Shown piece by piece: positions 23,480 through 35,139 of a stretch of DNA of 64,000 bases. The notes beneath the pieces are model-generated. The model did not search any database. It was not told the origin of the DNA and saw only the letters and a list, made by a program, of their open reading frames with translations. The first letter of the stretch is position 1. Each line of letters starts with the position of its first letter. The stretch is from Artemia franciscana (Eukaryota; Arthropoda; Branchiopoda; Anostraca; Artemiidae), in assembly GCF_032884065.1 (NCBI RefSeq), contig NC_088863.1, forward strand, positions 62,829,604-62,893,603, read 5' to 3'. The position numbers and the translations under genes were made by a program.

Positions 23480-24000
23480 ATGATGCTGTTATATAATTCA
23501 AAAACAGCCAGGAATCTTCTACTGCCTATGCCCTCTGAAATATCTAAATTATGCACTGACATAATTATTCTTCTATTCTTCAGTTTCAAGTTGGAGGGTG
23601 GCAAATAGAGCCATTGAAGTTGAGTTAAGGAATTCTGGTTTGAATACAATTCCTCCTTCCTGTTTATCCTTTAAAGATACTAAAATAAAACATTTTTTAT
23701 TCTAATATAATTTCTGAAATGTCTAAATTAAGTCATAACATATTTATTGTGCTATTCCTTAGTTTTAAGCCATGGAGTGGCAAATCAGCAATTACAGATG
23801 AACTAAGAAATTCTGGCATGAATTCAACTACTAACTCTTGTTTATCCTTCACAGAGCTGCTAAAATAACATGCGTATGGTTCCACTGTAATTTCTAAACT
23901 ATCCAAATTGTGTGCTACCATAATTATTGTGTTATTCTTTAGTTTAAAGTCAAAGGGTGGCAAATCAAGAATTGTATTAAATTAAGGAATTCTGGCATTC
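23480..24000. repeat. Tandem array, ~180-bp unit, about three copies
   Basis: Three diverged units share 'tct.aaatta.g', 'cataattattgt.ctattc', 'ttagttt.aag', 'gggtggcaaatca', 'aaggaattctgg' and 'cttgtttatcctt'. Equivalent points lie near 23545, 23722 and 23902, a period of about 178-180 bp. Non-coding. Confidence 0.7.
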
Positions 24001-24264
24001 CAGGATGGTTAAGAAATTCAGGTGTAGATTTGTTTCTCCTCCCTGTGTATCTTTGCAAATACAAAAATATCACTTCTTCATTCTGGCCTATTTCTTTAGC
24101 TGTTCAGAGTCATTTGTCATCTTGCTTAATTTTGCTTGAAACATAGATACTAAAACAAAATGACCACCCCTGAGGGGAAATGATGTTATATTTTTGCTCT
24201 GAAATAGCCTATATGTAAGTACATAACTCACATGATTTTTTCTCCAAAATTAAATAAAGAAACA

Positions 24265-25300
24265 AGATTTTTTAACTGAAAGTAAGGAGCAACATTAAAA
24301 CTTAAAAAGAAGAGAAATTACCCCATATATAAAAGGGGCTGCTCCCTCTTCAACGCCTTGCTCTTTGCACTGAAGCTTGACTCTTTCTCTCAACTTTACT
24401 TTTTAAAACAGTAAAAACTTTAGCATAAAGAGCAGGGTGTTGAATAGGGCAGCCCCTTTCATATATGGGGTAATTTCTGTTTGTTTTAAGTTTTAATGTT
24501 GCTCCTTACTTTCAGTTAAAAAAACTTGTATTTTTGATTTAGTTTCTGAATGTTTTTTAGTTAATCCATGTATTGATTTTGGCTCTCCTGATTTTGAGAA
24601 CAAAGGAGAGGGAGGATGCCCACTTGCCCTCCAATTTTTTGGGTACTTAAAAGGGCAACTAGAACTTTTAGTTTTTATAAATGTTTTCATTGGTAAAAGA
24701 TACATGTATTTTATGAATTAGCTTACATAACAAACTTCTATATTTGTATGTTTTTATTACATATTCAAGAGGGTTTGCTCACTTGTGTCAATACCTTGTC
24801 AATAACTCGTTAAATTAAAGCTTAAATTTTGTCCCCTGAATCACAAAGGCCATAGAATAAATAGTTGAAATTACTAAAAATCCTTTAGTGTAAAGAGTGA
24901 GGTATTAGAAGGAGGTGAAACCCTTATATGCATAATATTTTCTATTTGTTTTAAGTTTTAATGCTAATCCTTATTTCTAGTTGAAAAAAACTTTTTCATA
25001 TTTATTTTCTCATTGTTTTTTAAATAATACTAGAAAATGCTGTACCCCCTTTATGGAAATCTTCTTCCCCCACAACAAATTCCTCCATGGAAAATTTCCC
25101 CCACATAACCCCCCCCCCCCTCCCAACCAAAAAATCCCCCTGAAAACGTCTCTAGACTTCCTAATAACCATTACTGTATTCAAACACTGGTCAAAATTTG
25201 TAACTTGCATGGGGACTGTGGGGGAGTAAGTTGTCCCCAAAGACATAGTTATAAAGTTTTTTGACTATGTTGAATAAAATGGCTACCTCAGAATCTCAGT
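24265..25300 (+). mobile_element. Composite hairpin element, copy III (3' truncated)
   Basis: Hairpin 1 spans about 24268-24525 with arms over 100 nt, beginning 'ttaactgaaagtaaggagc' and ending with its complement. A spacer and hairpin 2 (~24770-24970) follow, then a C module that stops at about 25290 after 'gaataaaatggctacctcag'. The remaining ~500 bp of the module are absent. Confidence 0.75.
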
Positions 25301-27618
25301 ATTCTACTCAAATAACAGGAATTGCATTTTCAGAACTAAAGGCAGAGAAAAAACAACTGGTAACTGAAAATTATACCAAAATGTTGTTTTGTCAAAATTT
25401 CAATAGGTACAGACCTGTCATGTAGGCAAATTTCAGGGCTCTCTAGAGGGAGAAGGAGTGGAGGTGGGTACTTTAAAAATTCCTTCCTGGTATATACTTT
25501 GGCCTGTAAACCTATCCTTGAAATTTTCATTTTCCTAACCTAACTCCCTTCTGAGATGGCCAAAAGTCACTCAACTAGAATTTTACCAAATATTTTCTTA
25601 TAGGCTTTAAGCTAATTGAAGCTTTGAACAAATATTATTGTCTTGTAAATTTCCTATTGTTTTAACTATCCTTTGTTCCTATTATTAGTGACGTTTTCAA
25701 AATTAGACCTAATTTTCTCAGAAAAGACAAAAACAATAGGCTGAAAGGATAAGCTATTTTATGTTAACTATGCCTAGGCTAGCTGTTAACTGTGTGAGCA
25801 TAATTGAAATCTAACTTTTAAACTAGCCTATTTTAGCCCCAAAACTTTAATCTTTGATTCTTATTTCATTAGCGTATTTCCTTCAGAAAAGACTCTTGAT
25901 TGCAACTTTAGCCTACTTACATTTATAAACTCAACCACTTCCTAGTGCAGGCTAGTGGCAAATCTATCACCTAGAATCTTAACTTGAGTTTTAGCATCCA
26001 AATTCAAACAGTTTTTTAAGGATTTCCAACTATTTTCATAAGTTTTCAAAATCAGCAACAAGGAAAAGCAGATAGCCTAGGAACTCTTACATCATCCTGG
26101 AACAGAGAAAATTTAGCTACTTGGCTCAAAATCTCTAAAACATTTTAGAAATGACCATAACTTAGATTTTTATTCAATTTTTTATCCGGATTATAGTTTA
26201 ATTTTAGGTATCCCCCCTAGTTTATATTTATTTGTTTATACTTGCATGTGTTTTCAGCTTAAATTTCGCGCTGCGAGAAACGATGTTGGTTATATCTTAT
26301 CATGCTGTAAAATAAAAAGCTGAAAATTAAGCGAAATGCTAGGGGGGCAGATTGCAAATAGTTATCACTAAAATAATAAAAAGAAAGAAGCCAAAACTTT
26401 CACTCTCGTAATCTGATACACTGTTTTATATAATTTTGGATAGATAATTCTTTTTTGGTGGGCAGTACTTCTATTTATTGCAATAATCCTTTTTATTTCT
26501 TAATCTATTACAAAAAATTATTTTTGAAAAAAAAAAATCTACCTTGTGACTGTATGAAAACTGATTAAAACTACATTGTAAAAAAGGTTTTTAATATCAA
26601 ATAACAATTGGGAATCTTATAAATTATTATAATCCCATAGCTTTCTGATTCATAGATTATGAGCAAATAATTGAGTATGAAATTCTATAAAAAAAAAAAA
26701 AAAAAATGAGAACTCGCATAGTATAGCAGATTAGCATCCTGAAGGTGTAAGTACTATGTACCAGAACGATATTGCTCAAATTTAAGCAGATGGTAAGATT
26801 AATTGTGGTTTTTAAGTAAAAGTATGATTTAAGCAGTCTTTGTTATCAGGAGCCAAGTAAACTCAAATCCGAGAATACGTAGCTTTTTTTCAATTATAAT
26901 CCTGACAATCCTGACGTTTTTATAAATGTAAATTTATAAAAAAGAAATTGTTTGCAAGGGGTAATTTTCCGGTGGGAGCTTCACTGTGCAGGAGGAATAC
27001 TTACTTATTTCAGTCCAATCAATCCTCACGGGATGTCTTGGGGCTACTCTTTTTGACTGGACATGAACCAGGGCTCGAAAAAAAATTTCTCATTGCTCTC
27101 CCTTCTTTGGCTCTTACAAATTTTTCCTTTTTTTCAAAAAGTTGAATGAATAACGAAACAGATGCATTTAAATCACAATTAGTTGAGTAGCTGATAAGTA
27201 GAAATAAAAAACTTTGGAGTTCTGTCTAAATTAATTATCTTGACATTCACTGAATTAAATTTGGCTAAAAATGGGTTTTATGGTCTCATTTAAACGAAAC
27301 GCAATAACAACGCAGATTTTACTTCATTAACTTCGGAAAATTTCTATTTATTATGCTATCTTGCTTTTTAATGCTAATATATCACCCTTGCTCGTTTGCT
27401 TAATTTTTTGAAGTCGTTTCTAATCAGAAGTTCATTAATAAATGTCAATTAGTCCTAATAATAGTAATTAAGAAATATTGAAAATTTTAAATACGGCTTA
27501 AGGCTGCATCAATTTATTAACAAGGAGAAGAGCTGGGATACAGGTAAATTGAAAGTGACTGAAATTTACTGAATGTAATCGAGCAGGAGATTTTTTATTA
27601 TGGAAAGAATTACAATAG
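25301..27618. other. AT-rich sequence; one small inverted-repeat element; no gene
   Basis: At about 26207-26348, TATCCCCCCTAG at the left faces GCTAGGGGGGCAG at the right, and inner 'cagcttaaatttcgc' faces 'gcgaaatgctag', so a ~140-bp MITE-like unit is possible. A run of A lies at 26690-26706. Otherwise nothing recognised. Confidence 0.4.
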
Positions 27619-27849
27619 AAGGAATTTCATCATTCAACTAATGTAATTATAGAAGGATTTTTCAAAAAAGATTACAAAATCTACTGCTACCCAAACAGTG
27701 AGACAGACATTAGAAGGTTTATGAGAGAACATCGAATAAAACTATGTGAAGAATTACTCGGAGGAGCATTAATTGAAGAACAATCGATTGAAAGTATAAA
27801 TTTAGTTTGTGAATTTTTGAGATTGATTGATAGAAAAAGGACGTTGTAA
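27619..27849 (+). pseudogene. Unrecognised 76-codon open stretch
   Basis: Open from just after TAG (27616-27618) to TAA (27847-27849), with an internal ATG near 27720. Composition is protein-like: charged and mixed residues (FFKKDYKIYCYPNSETDI, FMREHRIKLCEELLGG, INLVCEFLRLIDRKR) rather than AT-driven low complexity. Upstream in another frame is MERITIEGI, as if one frameshift separates them. The phrase 'ctacccaaacagtg' occurs both inside (27688) and after it (27950). No family is recognised. It could be a scrap of a mobile-element protein or an exon. Confidence 0.3.
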
Positions 27850-28584
27850 ACTTTTTGCAGCGAATGTAAAAATTCAATTGTGGAACTGCATGGACCCTAA
27901 GGTGTGAAAACACAGAGGGGGTCTTTCGGCGATTCCCTTCACTTCACGCTACCCAAACAGTGCGGTTGTTTACCATTGTAGGGGAATGCTGCCAGTGATA
28001 ACAAATAAATTTGAAAATACCTCTAAAGATTGTTTCTCCTTAATTCGTATCAATGAGTTAAGCTGCCACCTCCCACCCAGGCAAACCTATCTGGTATCCG
28101 CACCAATGACACTTGTTGAACTAATTGTGAATATAATCAGTATTTGTCTGTGGAAAACTGGCACGAATAAATTATAATAATAAAAATAATTTATTTTGTT
28201 CTACCCCAAAAATGCACGATTTGTATTTATGAAAATAAAAGACAGCAAAAGAGCAGTGTTTAATTAAGTATTTTCGTATGTAAGGAAAGATAAGTCGGTG
28301 ATAACAGCAAAGCCTAAATCAACGCCTGTATCGAGTGTAACTCATATCGCATCAATAATTGCAATAATATTCGTTGCAAGATATTTTCTAACGAGTGTCT
28401 TTTTACGATAAGAACAAGGCAGATAAAAAAAAAAAAAAAAAAAAAAAAATTAAGCAACGGTAATAAGCTTAACGAATAAAATTTAATCTTCAGGTTCAAA
28501 AACTGGCTGTATGCTGTATATTCTTATAAAACATGGATGATCACAATACCTTGAAATTAGGACCAAGCAAATGCTTCTCTTTTA
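27850..28584. other. No recognised gene; A tract at 28427-28449
   Basis: A 63-codon frame at 27986-28177 is not recognised. A run of more than 20 A follows 'aaggcagat' at about 28426. Confidence 0.4.
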
Positions 28585-29790
28585 TCAAGCAGTTCGTGGT
28601 AATTTACCGTAAGTATGGAATGACTCGGCTTACTAGTAACTGAACCTTAAAAAAAAAAACTAATTTAAAAAGAAGTTTTTCCGAGGAAAGTGAAGACCGA
28701 AGTTGAAACTTAAAACGGACAAAAATTATTACTTCACAGCCTATATAATAAATATCAATAAAACTAGCACAAATAAACTAACTAATTATGTTTCCCCATG
28801 CTTTTAGGATTATAAGAACTAGCGCTTTACTGAAAATACAAAATAATATAGGAATTTGGTACGGTAAAACCAAACCAATTAAGGACACTTTTTACAGAAT
28901 AATTAAAAAGAAAATTATCGATCCCTTTTAAAATACAGCAAGAATATATTTTAGGACTGTTGCTTTTTTTTTTTTTTCGTTTAATTTGGTATCGCTTCTC
29001 CACAATGGCTCAGTTCAATGAGTGGCTCTCCTTTTTGTCCTGAAAAGGGCATGCCATGATAAGTTTGTACACAAGGTTGGAGTAAAGCCATCTTGATAGT
29101 ATAAGGACTAAAGACTAGCATTAGAATTTGTATCAGCTCAAAATTCACTTTTGTATAGAGAGAAATATTGGGATTTCCGGAGTAAATATTATGTCTTATT
29201 TGATCTTCATTTCAACTTTCAAGCAACACTAAAGCATACTTCTTACAATTTAAGACTGTGTATTACTCACTACTGGTATTATAGCTGGCGAGATCAAGAT
29301 GCTACCTGATAAATCAATCCAATATTTGTGTATGATGTTCAATTACTTCGCGGTTATTAAAAGAATATTTAATTTTACACTTATGTCTTTGAGATAATTT
29401 TAATTGTATACTGAAAGTTACTGATGTCACAACTTGTGTAACACTATGAAGAGCTTTATAGATTCATTCATTGTTGTCAGGCTACATACTCACTTTTGAC
29501 TCCCAAATCAATATTCCTGTTTTTTATACTCGATGTTTTCAGTAAAGCACTGGTTTTCTATAATCCTAAAATCACAGGGAAACATAATTAGTTAATTTAT
29601 TTGTACTAGTTTTATTGATATATATTAGATAGGCTGTGAAGTAATAATTTGTGTCCGTTTTATTTTTCAACTTGGCTATTTACTTCCATCGGAAAAACTT
29701 CGTTTTTTAAATTATTTTTTCAAAGGTTCGGTTACTACTGGGCCGAGCCACTCCTTACTTACAGTTTGTTACTATCGGCTGTGGTTCGCT
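28585..29790. mobile_element. Family F long-TIR element, copy 1
   Basis: The two ends are inverted copies. The left outer part 'cggcttactagtaactgaac' faces 'ggttcggttactactgggcc'. The inner left arm at ~28675-28845 ('gaagttgaaacttaaaacgg', 'aataaaactagcacaaataa', 'gcgctttactgaaaatac') faces ~29540-29710 ('gtattttcagtaaagcac', 'ttatttgtactagttttatt', 'ttcaacttgg'). Arms are about 200-250 nt around a ~690-bp non-coding middle. The outer sequence (CAGTTCGTGGTAA...) also ends the composite hairpin elements, linking the two families. Confidence 0.7.
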
Positions 29791-30016
29791 TTTTACTTGG
29801 TTGCAGCTATTGTTTCAACCACGACAAAGTGTTCATTGCAAATTTTCCCCAAAAACTGGTAGAATACAGGCCGCTCCCTTTGAAATTTTGACATTTTCAA
29901 GACTTCCTATACATCTGGTCGTTTTTTTCTGATTGGGATTTGTGCCCAAAACTATAATTGCAACCACCCCGCAAAATAAATTTATCATGAAAAGAGAAAT
30001 CACCAATGCTACAGCA

Positions 30017-30063
<47 letters not shown>

Positions 30064-31315
30064 AGACAGAAGGAGAAAAGGAAGACTGTTTTCCTAAATT
30101 AGTGATTAATATAGACCATCACTTGAATGAGGCCTTAACCCTACTCATCCATACAATCACATAGGTCAAACAGCATAGCCACACACAATCAACCATAAAG
30201 AATAATCCATGGACAGGCAGTCATGTCGTCAATAAGTATAAGTCGTCATTTACCGAACAATAGAAAAAATAATCTAGACAAATAATTCAGAGGCAACACC
30301 CAACATAAGGGCTCATCAGGAGAATACACTGGCCTATATAGGGTTTCGCCACTCTAATGAAAAAAATCCATTATTTCTGTAAATGCTTAGTGGTAAGTTT
30401 TGAAGTTATGCATACCACCTCCGCCGTTCCTCTTAAATATGAAATCATATCTCAGCTTACATATATGGAAGGGAAATTCCTGCAGGAGGTAAAAATTGTG
30501 TAAACCTCTGAAGCCGGCAGGAGATCCAATTACACTAATCACCATTTAAGTATCGTGATGCAATATTTGTGGCTCATTTATCAACAAATAAGTCGAGCAA
30601 GAACTTGGCACGAAAAGAACTGGCCTAAATTTATTTTTGAAATCATCTAGTGAGTCCCAAGTTTTGAACAATATGAAGCATGTGAGGGGTGATGTTAACT
30701 ATATGGGGACAGGTCCCCTCAAATACTGCTTTGAACAAAGAACATGAAAAAGAATTATCCCACCTTGAACCAATTTTTAGTGGTAAATCCCGGTCCAGAT
30801 ATTATCAAAAAATTATTATTATTAGTTTTTTTTGGGGGGAGGGGGGCTACATATTCCAAAAGCACGAAAATTCATCAACTATTTTCTAGCATATGAAAAT
30901 GCACAAATAAAATTTGCTTTAGAGTGCTTGAGATTTATGTTGACTAAAATATTCAATTTTTTGACACTTGTGCAGGCAGCTGTTGCTTCATCCAGAAGGA
31001 CAAGGTACTAACATCAATACCGTATCTAGGGAGTATTAGGGATTTTGACCCCCCCCTCCCCTGAAAACTTTGTTCGAATCGTAAAAGCGTAAAAAAATGA
31101 ATATAAAAAATTTATGCTTTTTTTTATCTTTTTTTGTAGTCCCTTTGAACAATTCCTTTTATAACCTTTTATATGATCAAAATTTTGGGATTACCATTTG
31201 GTTAAAGATAGTCCAATGACCAAATAACCCTGCCTCCGGGTTCAACAACCCCTTTTCCAGTCCCTGGATAACGGTTGTAAGCTGTGCAAGTTGGTCTTTT
31301 GTTAAGATTAATTTT
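29791..31315. other. No recognised gene; contains a 43-A tract
   Basis: Begins with 'tggttgcagctattgtttca', a phrase also at 38360-38380 and 46020-46040 and therefore a dispersed repeat. Background AT-rich sequence follows, including a G tract at 30835-30845. Confidence 0.4.
30018..30060 (+). repeat. Poly-A tract, 43 bases
   Basis: An uninterrupted A run followed by 'gagagacagaaggag'. It could be a simple repeat or the tail of a retroposed sequence. No poly-A signal or target duplication was identified. Confidence 0.8.
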
Positions 31316-32085
31316 TTAAAAACAAAGTTTTTTGAGGGAAGTAAAGAGCGAAGTTGAAACTTAAACCAACAAAAATTATTCCTTCACAGTCTATCTAAAA
31401 TATATCAATAAAATAAGTGCAAATAAACCAAGTAATCACACTGCCCTATGATCTTACGATTATAGAAAACTAGCGCTTTACTGAAAACACCGAAAACAAG
31501 TATAAAAAACAAAAATGTTGATTTATTAGTCAAAAGTGAGTACGTAAAATAACAAAAGCAAACTGATCTATAAAGCTTTTCGTAGTCTTACACCAGCTGT
31601 GATATCAGTAACTTTCAGCTCACAATTAAAATTACCTTAAAAACACAAGCATGAAAATAAATATTTTTTTTAATAACCGCAAAGTCACTGAACAGCATGC
31701 AGAAATATTGGATTGATTTATCCGGTAACATTTTAGTCTCACCAGCTATAATACCAACAATGAATAATAAACATTCTTAAATTGTTGGAAATACACTTTA
31801 GTATTACTAAAAAAATGCTTTATGTTTTTACTGTAAAAAGTGGCCTTAATCGATTTACTTTTACTGTACCAAAACTCCTACATTGTTTTGTGTTTTCAGT
31901 AAAGCGCTCGTTTTCTATACTTCTACAAACATAGGAAAACATGATTATTTGGTTTATTTGTACTAGTTTTATTGATATATGACTGTGAAGTAATAATTAT
32001 TGTCCTTCACAATTTTCAACTTCGCTCTTTACTTCCCTCAAAAACTTAGTTTTTTAAATTAATCTTTGCTCGTTTTTAATTTAAA
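31316..32085. mobile_element. Family F long-TIR element, copy 2
   Basis: The left arm 31316-31505 ('ttttttgagggaagtaaaga', 'gaagttgaaacttaaacc', 'aataaaataagtgcaaataa', 'gcgctttactgaaaacacc') is complementary to 31890-32062 ('gtgttttcagtaaagcgct', 'ttatttgtactagttttatt', 'ttcaacttcgctctttactt'). Arms are ~180 nt around a ~390-bp middle. It lacks the outer CAGTTCGT part of copy 1. Confidence 0.75.
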
Positions 32086-32321
32086 ATTACTATGTCTAAC
32101 TTACTGTATGTCTAACTTATTTCACTAAACATCTCCCTCTCCCCCCTGATAAATACCAAAAAGCATTAGACATACACTTGTGGAATAACAACAAACAAGA
32201 AAATTTGGAAAGTAAACTGACAACCAGAAAAATATCACAGAAAAAAAAAATTGCTAATAGGATCTTAGTGCTATTTCTCTTTATACATTACCAATAGTTT
32301 TATGCTATTTATTAATGAGTA
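32086..32321. other. Spacer, nothing recognised
   Basis: AT-rich sequence between family F copy 2 and family B copy 2. Confidence 0.4.
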
Positions 32322-35092
32322 AAACAAGAGCTAAGAGCTCATATGTCACTTGTGACGAGGTCGGAAGAGCCAAGAGCAAAGAGCTCGTATGGTATGAACT
32401 CTATCAAAATTCTAAGAATCAATAGATTGCCTTAAAAGCAAAATCAGAGGCTTAATACCGGTCAGGATTTAAAATAGGAGCTCTGAGTCACGAAGTCCTT
32501 CTAAATGTCAAATTTCATTAAGATCCGATCACCCACTCGTAACTAAAAATTATCGTAAGTTAAAGTAAGTTAATTTTTCAAATTTTTCCTCTCCCTTCAG
32601 CCCCCCAGATGTTCGAATCGGGGAAAACGACTTTATCAAGTCAATTTGTGCAGCTCCCTGAAACGCTTACCAATTTTCATCGTCCTAGCACGTCCAGAAG
32701 CACCAAACTCGCCAAAGCACTGAACCCCACCACCTAATTCTACCAAAAAGACCGGATCCAGTCTTGTTACGTCAATCACGTATCTACGACATTTATAAGC
32801 GTTTTCCAAGATTTCCTGTCCTCCAACTCCCCAAATGTCAAAAGATCTGGTCGGGATTTGAAATAAGAGCTCTGAGACATGAGTTCCTTCTAAATGTCAA
32901 ATTTCATTAAGATCCGGTCTCCCGTTCTTAAGTTAAAAATACCTCATTTTTTCTGATTTTTCCAAATTAACAACCTCCAACTTCCTCAAAGAGAACGGAT
33001 CCGTACCATTTATGTCAATCTCGTATCTATAACTTGTGCTTATTCTTCCCATGAAGTTTCACCCCAATCTCACCGCTCTAGGGATTTTCCAAGATTTCCG
33101 GTTTCCAAGATGTCTGTTTCCCCCCTCCAACCCTCTATGTCCCCGGATCCGATTCAAATTGAAAATGGAGCATCTGAGACATAAGATTCTTCTATATATC
33201 AAGTTTCATTAAGATCCAATAACTCATTCGTAAGATATCTCGATTTTTACGTTTTCCAAGAATTTTGGTTTCCCCCTCCAACACCCTTCAATGTCACCGG
33301 ATCTGGTCAAGATTTAAAATGAGAGTTCTAAACCGAAGATCTTTCTAGATATCAAATTTCATTAAGATCTGATCACCCGTTCGTAAGTTAAAAATGCCTC
33401 ATTTTCTCTAATTTTTTCTGAATTACTCCCCCCCTTCCAACTCCAACAAAGAGAGCGGATCCGGTCCGGTTATGTCAGTCACCTATCTTGGACTTGTGCT
33501 TATTCTTTCCACCAAGTTTCATCCTGATCTCTCCGCTTTAAGCATTTTCCAAGATTTCTGCCCCCCCCCTAATTATACTGGATCCGGCCGGGATTGAAAA
33601 AAAGAGATCTGAGTTTCGATGTCCTTCTAAATATGAAATTTCATTAAGATACGATCATTCTTTCGTAAGTCAAAAATACCTCATTTAAAAAAAATTGAAT
33701 TAACCCCCCCCCCCACAACTCCCCCAAAGAGAGCAAATTCGTTCTAGTTATTTCAATCCCGTATCTAGGACTTGTGCTTATTTTTTCCACCAAGTTTCAT
33801 CCCGATCCCTCCATTCGAAGCGTTTTCCAAGATTTTAGGCTCTGTCCCCCAACTTCCCCTTCACCGGATCCGGTCAGGATTTAAAATAAGAGCTCTGAGA
33901 CACGATATCCTTCTAAACATCAGATATCATTAAGATCCGATCATTCCTTCGTAAGTTAAAATTACCTCATTTTTTTAAATTTTTTCAGAATTAACCCTCC
34001 ACCCCCAACTCCCCCAAAAGAAAGCGGTCCGTCCCGGTTATTTCAATCACATATCTAGGATATGTATTTTTACATATTATTTTTTTTTTATTTATTATTT
34101 TTACCGCCAAGCGTCATCCCGATCCCTCCACTCTAGGCGTTTTCAAAGATTTTAGACCCCCCCCCCCAACTCCCCCCAATTTCACCGGTCCGGATTTAAA
34201 AGAGGAGCTCGGAGACACGATATCCTTCCAATAATCAAATTTCATTATGATCCGATCACTCCTTCGTAAGTTAAAAACATCTCATTTTTTCTAATTTTTC
34301 AGAATTACCCCCCCCCCCCCCCCACCCCAACTCCTTCAAAGAGATCGGATCTGCTCCGGCTAAGTCAGTCACATATCTAGGAATTCTGCTTATTTTCCCA
34401 ACAAGTTGCATCCCAATCCCTCAACTCGAAGCGTTTTCCGAAATTTATGGTCCCCCCTTAATTCTCCCTATGTCACCGGATCCAGTCAGTATTTAAAATA
34501 AGAGCTCTGAGACACGATATTCTTCCAAACTTCAAATTTCAATAAGATCTGATCACTCCTTCGTAAGTTAAAAATACCTCATTTTTCTAATTTTCGGAAT
34601 TACCCCCCCCCCCCCCAACTCTCCCAAACAAAGCAGATCCGTTCCGGTTATGTCAATCACGTATCTAGAACTTCTGCTTATTTTCCCACCAAGTTTCATC
34701 CCGATCCCTACATTCTAAGCGTTTTCCAAGATTTTAGGTCCCCCCCGATTCCCCCCAGTTTCAGCGGATATTGTCGGGATTTTAAATAAAAGTTCTGAGA
34801 TACAATGTTCTTCCAAACATAAAATTTCATTAAGATCCCATCACCCGTTCGTAAGTTAAAAATAATTCATTTTTTCTATTTTTTCCGAGTTAACTGACCC
34901 CCCACTTCCCTCCAGACGGTCAATTTGGAAAAACGATTATTTTATTTTAATCTGGTTCGGTTCCTGTAACGCCTGCCAAATGTCATCGTCTTTGCTTACC
35001 TGGAAGTGCCTAAAGTAGCAAAACCGCGACAGACCAACAGAATTAGCGATTGCTATGTGTCACTTGGTTAATACCAAGTGCCATAAAAAGGA
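32322..35092 (+). mobile_element. Family B tandem-unit element, copy 2 (uninterrupted)
   Basis: The best-preserved copy, 2.77 kb. The 5' end 'caagagctaagagctcatat' is followed by the intact hAT target site GCCAAGAG near 32376. About eight or nine diverged units follow, marked by 'tttcattaagatc' at roughly 32512, 32905, 33206, 33358, 33643, 34243, 34550 and 34826 (mutated at ~33926). Units carry same-strand C runs (16 C at 34308-34323). The 3' end is 'gtcacttggttaataccaag' and 'tgccataaaaa', where CACTTGGT-taat-ACCAAGTG forms a hairpin. Non-coding. Confidence 0.8.
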
Positions 35093-35139
35093 AATAATAT
35101 GAATAAATAAGCAATCCTTCTTTAATGAAATTAAATAAA

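Noticed and set aside
26700-26790. Possible tRNA gene ('tagtatagcagattagcatc')
   Set aside because: The D-arm-like text is suggestive, but no clear B box or closing acceptor stem can be drawn. At most an old tRNA-derived scrap.
32322-35092. Possible CRISPR-like array because of regularly spaced repeats
   Set aside because: Units are 240-300 bp, diverged, without short identical repeats and unique spacers, in a eukaryotic context. They are tandem units of a mobile element.
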